From positions 1 to 14,065 of the forward strand of contig JALTEL010000007.1 of the NCBI GenBank assembly GCA_027073945.1: a DNA stretch of 14,065 nucleotides. The letters run 5' to 3'. The notes beneath the pieces were generated by a model. It made no database searches, was not told the DNA's origin, and was given only the letters and a program-made list of their open reading frames with translations. This document shows, piece by piece, positions 13,535 to 14,065 of this stretch; the stretch's first letter is position 1; each line of letters opens with the position of its first letter. Origin of the DNA: Caldifarciminota bacterium. Lineage in GTDB: Bacteria > WOR-3 > Hydrothermia > UBA1063 > CAJXJZ01. A program made the translations under genes and the position numbers.

Positions 13535-14065
13535 AGGCCAACACCGAGTTTTTTAACGATAAATCCCTGAATGGAATCGAGAACAATATTCTTCGTGTCA
13601 ATCACAATGGGCCTATCGTTCATAAGGCTTTTTATGCGGGCCCAGTCGAGGCTTTTATAGAGGTTGTGCTCCGTGGTAATGATCAGAGCATCCTTCCCCT
13701 TTACCGCTTCGTAGATGTCCGCCACCGGCACATACCCCATGTACTCCGGGACAAACGGGTCGTGTACGGAAACATCCGCGCCCATTTCTTTAATCCTCAG
13801 GTATATCTCATAACCCGGGCTCTCCCTCGCATCGGAGACATTGCCTTTGTATGCAAGGCCGAGGATGCAGATGCTCGATGAGGCCAGTTCCTTCCCCGCA
13901 GCCGAGAGCTCTTTTTCAGCCATCTCTGCCACATAATCGGGCATGGAGGCGTTAATCTCCAGCGCATCCTTTATTATTTTCGAGCCGTTGAAGTCCTGTA
14001 TGAGGAACCACGGGTCCTTTGTGAGGCAGTATCCTCCCACGCCGGGGCCGGGCAGGTGTATATTC
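13531..14065 (-). CDS. wecC: UDP-N-acetyl-D-mannosamine dehydrogenase, C-terminal part (cut by window end)
   Basis: NAD-dependent oxidation of UDP-ManNAc to UDP-ManNAcA. Only the last 177 residues are in the window; the NAD-binding domain and start lie beyond the right edge. The visible part begins NIHLPGPGVGGYCLTKDPW, which contains the catalytic Cys of the UDP-glucose/GDP-mannose dehydrogenase family, followed by the central helical domain and the C-terminal UDP-binding domain starting at ILGLAYKGNVSDARESPG. The frame is open through position 14064. Family membership is certain; the ManNAc substrate rests on the overlapping wecB, and a UDP-glucose or UDP-GlcNAc dehydrogenase is the alternative. 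Confidence 0.92.
   Translation of the reverse strand, partial: NIHLPGPGVGGYCLTKDPWFLIQDFNGSKIIKDALEINASMPDYVAEMAEKELSAAGKELASSSICILGLAYKGNVSDARESPGYEIYLRIKEMGADVSVHDPFVPEYMGYVPVADIYEAVKGKDALIITTEHNLYKSLDWARIKSLMNDRPIVIDTKNIVLDSIQGFIVKKLGVGL

Noticed and set aside
1..14065. CRISPR array, insertion sequence, tRNA or rRNA
   Set aside because: No regularly spaced repeats, transposase motifs, terminal inverted repeats or RNA-gene signatures were seen on either strand by eye.

Overview
The window looks archaeal, most likely from an uncultured euryarchaeote-type lineage; I cannot place it more precisely. The reasons are AT-rich TATA boxes at archaeal spacing in front of the operons, ribosome-binding sites of the GGTGAT/GAGGTGA type, many ATGA/TAATG stop-start overlaps, an archaeal RecJ-like DHH protein, and a small ribbon-helix-helix (RHH) regulator at the head of an operon. 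There are no RNA genes, insertion sequences or CRISPR repeats.

Left part (3-5497). After the last 31 codons of an unidentified plus-strand gene comes a tightly packed minus-strand operon. In transcription order it reads: RHH regulator, ATP sulfurylase (sat), DHH phosphoesterase, sulfotransferase, APS kinase (cysC), SLC13-family permease, universal-stress-like protein. Together this reads as a self-contained sulfation unit: take up sulfate, make APS and then PAPS, transfer the sulfuryl group, and probably dispose of the by-product PAP. No PAPS or APS reductase is present, so the operon does not look like reductive sulfur assimilation. The permease gene is broken: an exact 8-bp tandem duplication (2019-2034) shifts the frame, and deleting one copy restores a continuous 452-residue reading.

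Middle (5498-8914). A divergent intergenic region with two archaeal promoters separates the operon from a plus-strand gene of the sulfatase/alkaline phosphatase superfamily, which carries Thr where true sulfatases carry formylglycine. Its central part is much more AT-rich than its two ends. It converges on a large polytopic membrane protein of unknown function with a GT-C-like layout.

Right part (8914-14065). A Wzx/MVF-type flippase runs on the plus strand. Facing it on the minus strand is a glycan operon: wecC (cut by the window edge), wecB, an alpha/alpha-toroid protein and a GT4 glycosyltransferase. wecB and wecC make UDP-ManNAc and UDP-ManNAcA; the GT4 enzyme, flippase and membrane protein would build and export a surface glycan. 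The simplest overall model, which is inference, is a locus for a sulfated, ManNAcA-containing archaeal cell-surface polysaccharide or glycoprotein glycan, with the conserved sugar-nucleotide and sulfate-activation genes flanking a more variable, AT-rich set of tailoring genes.
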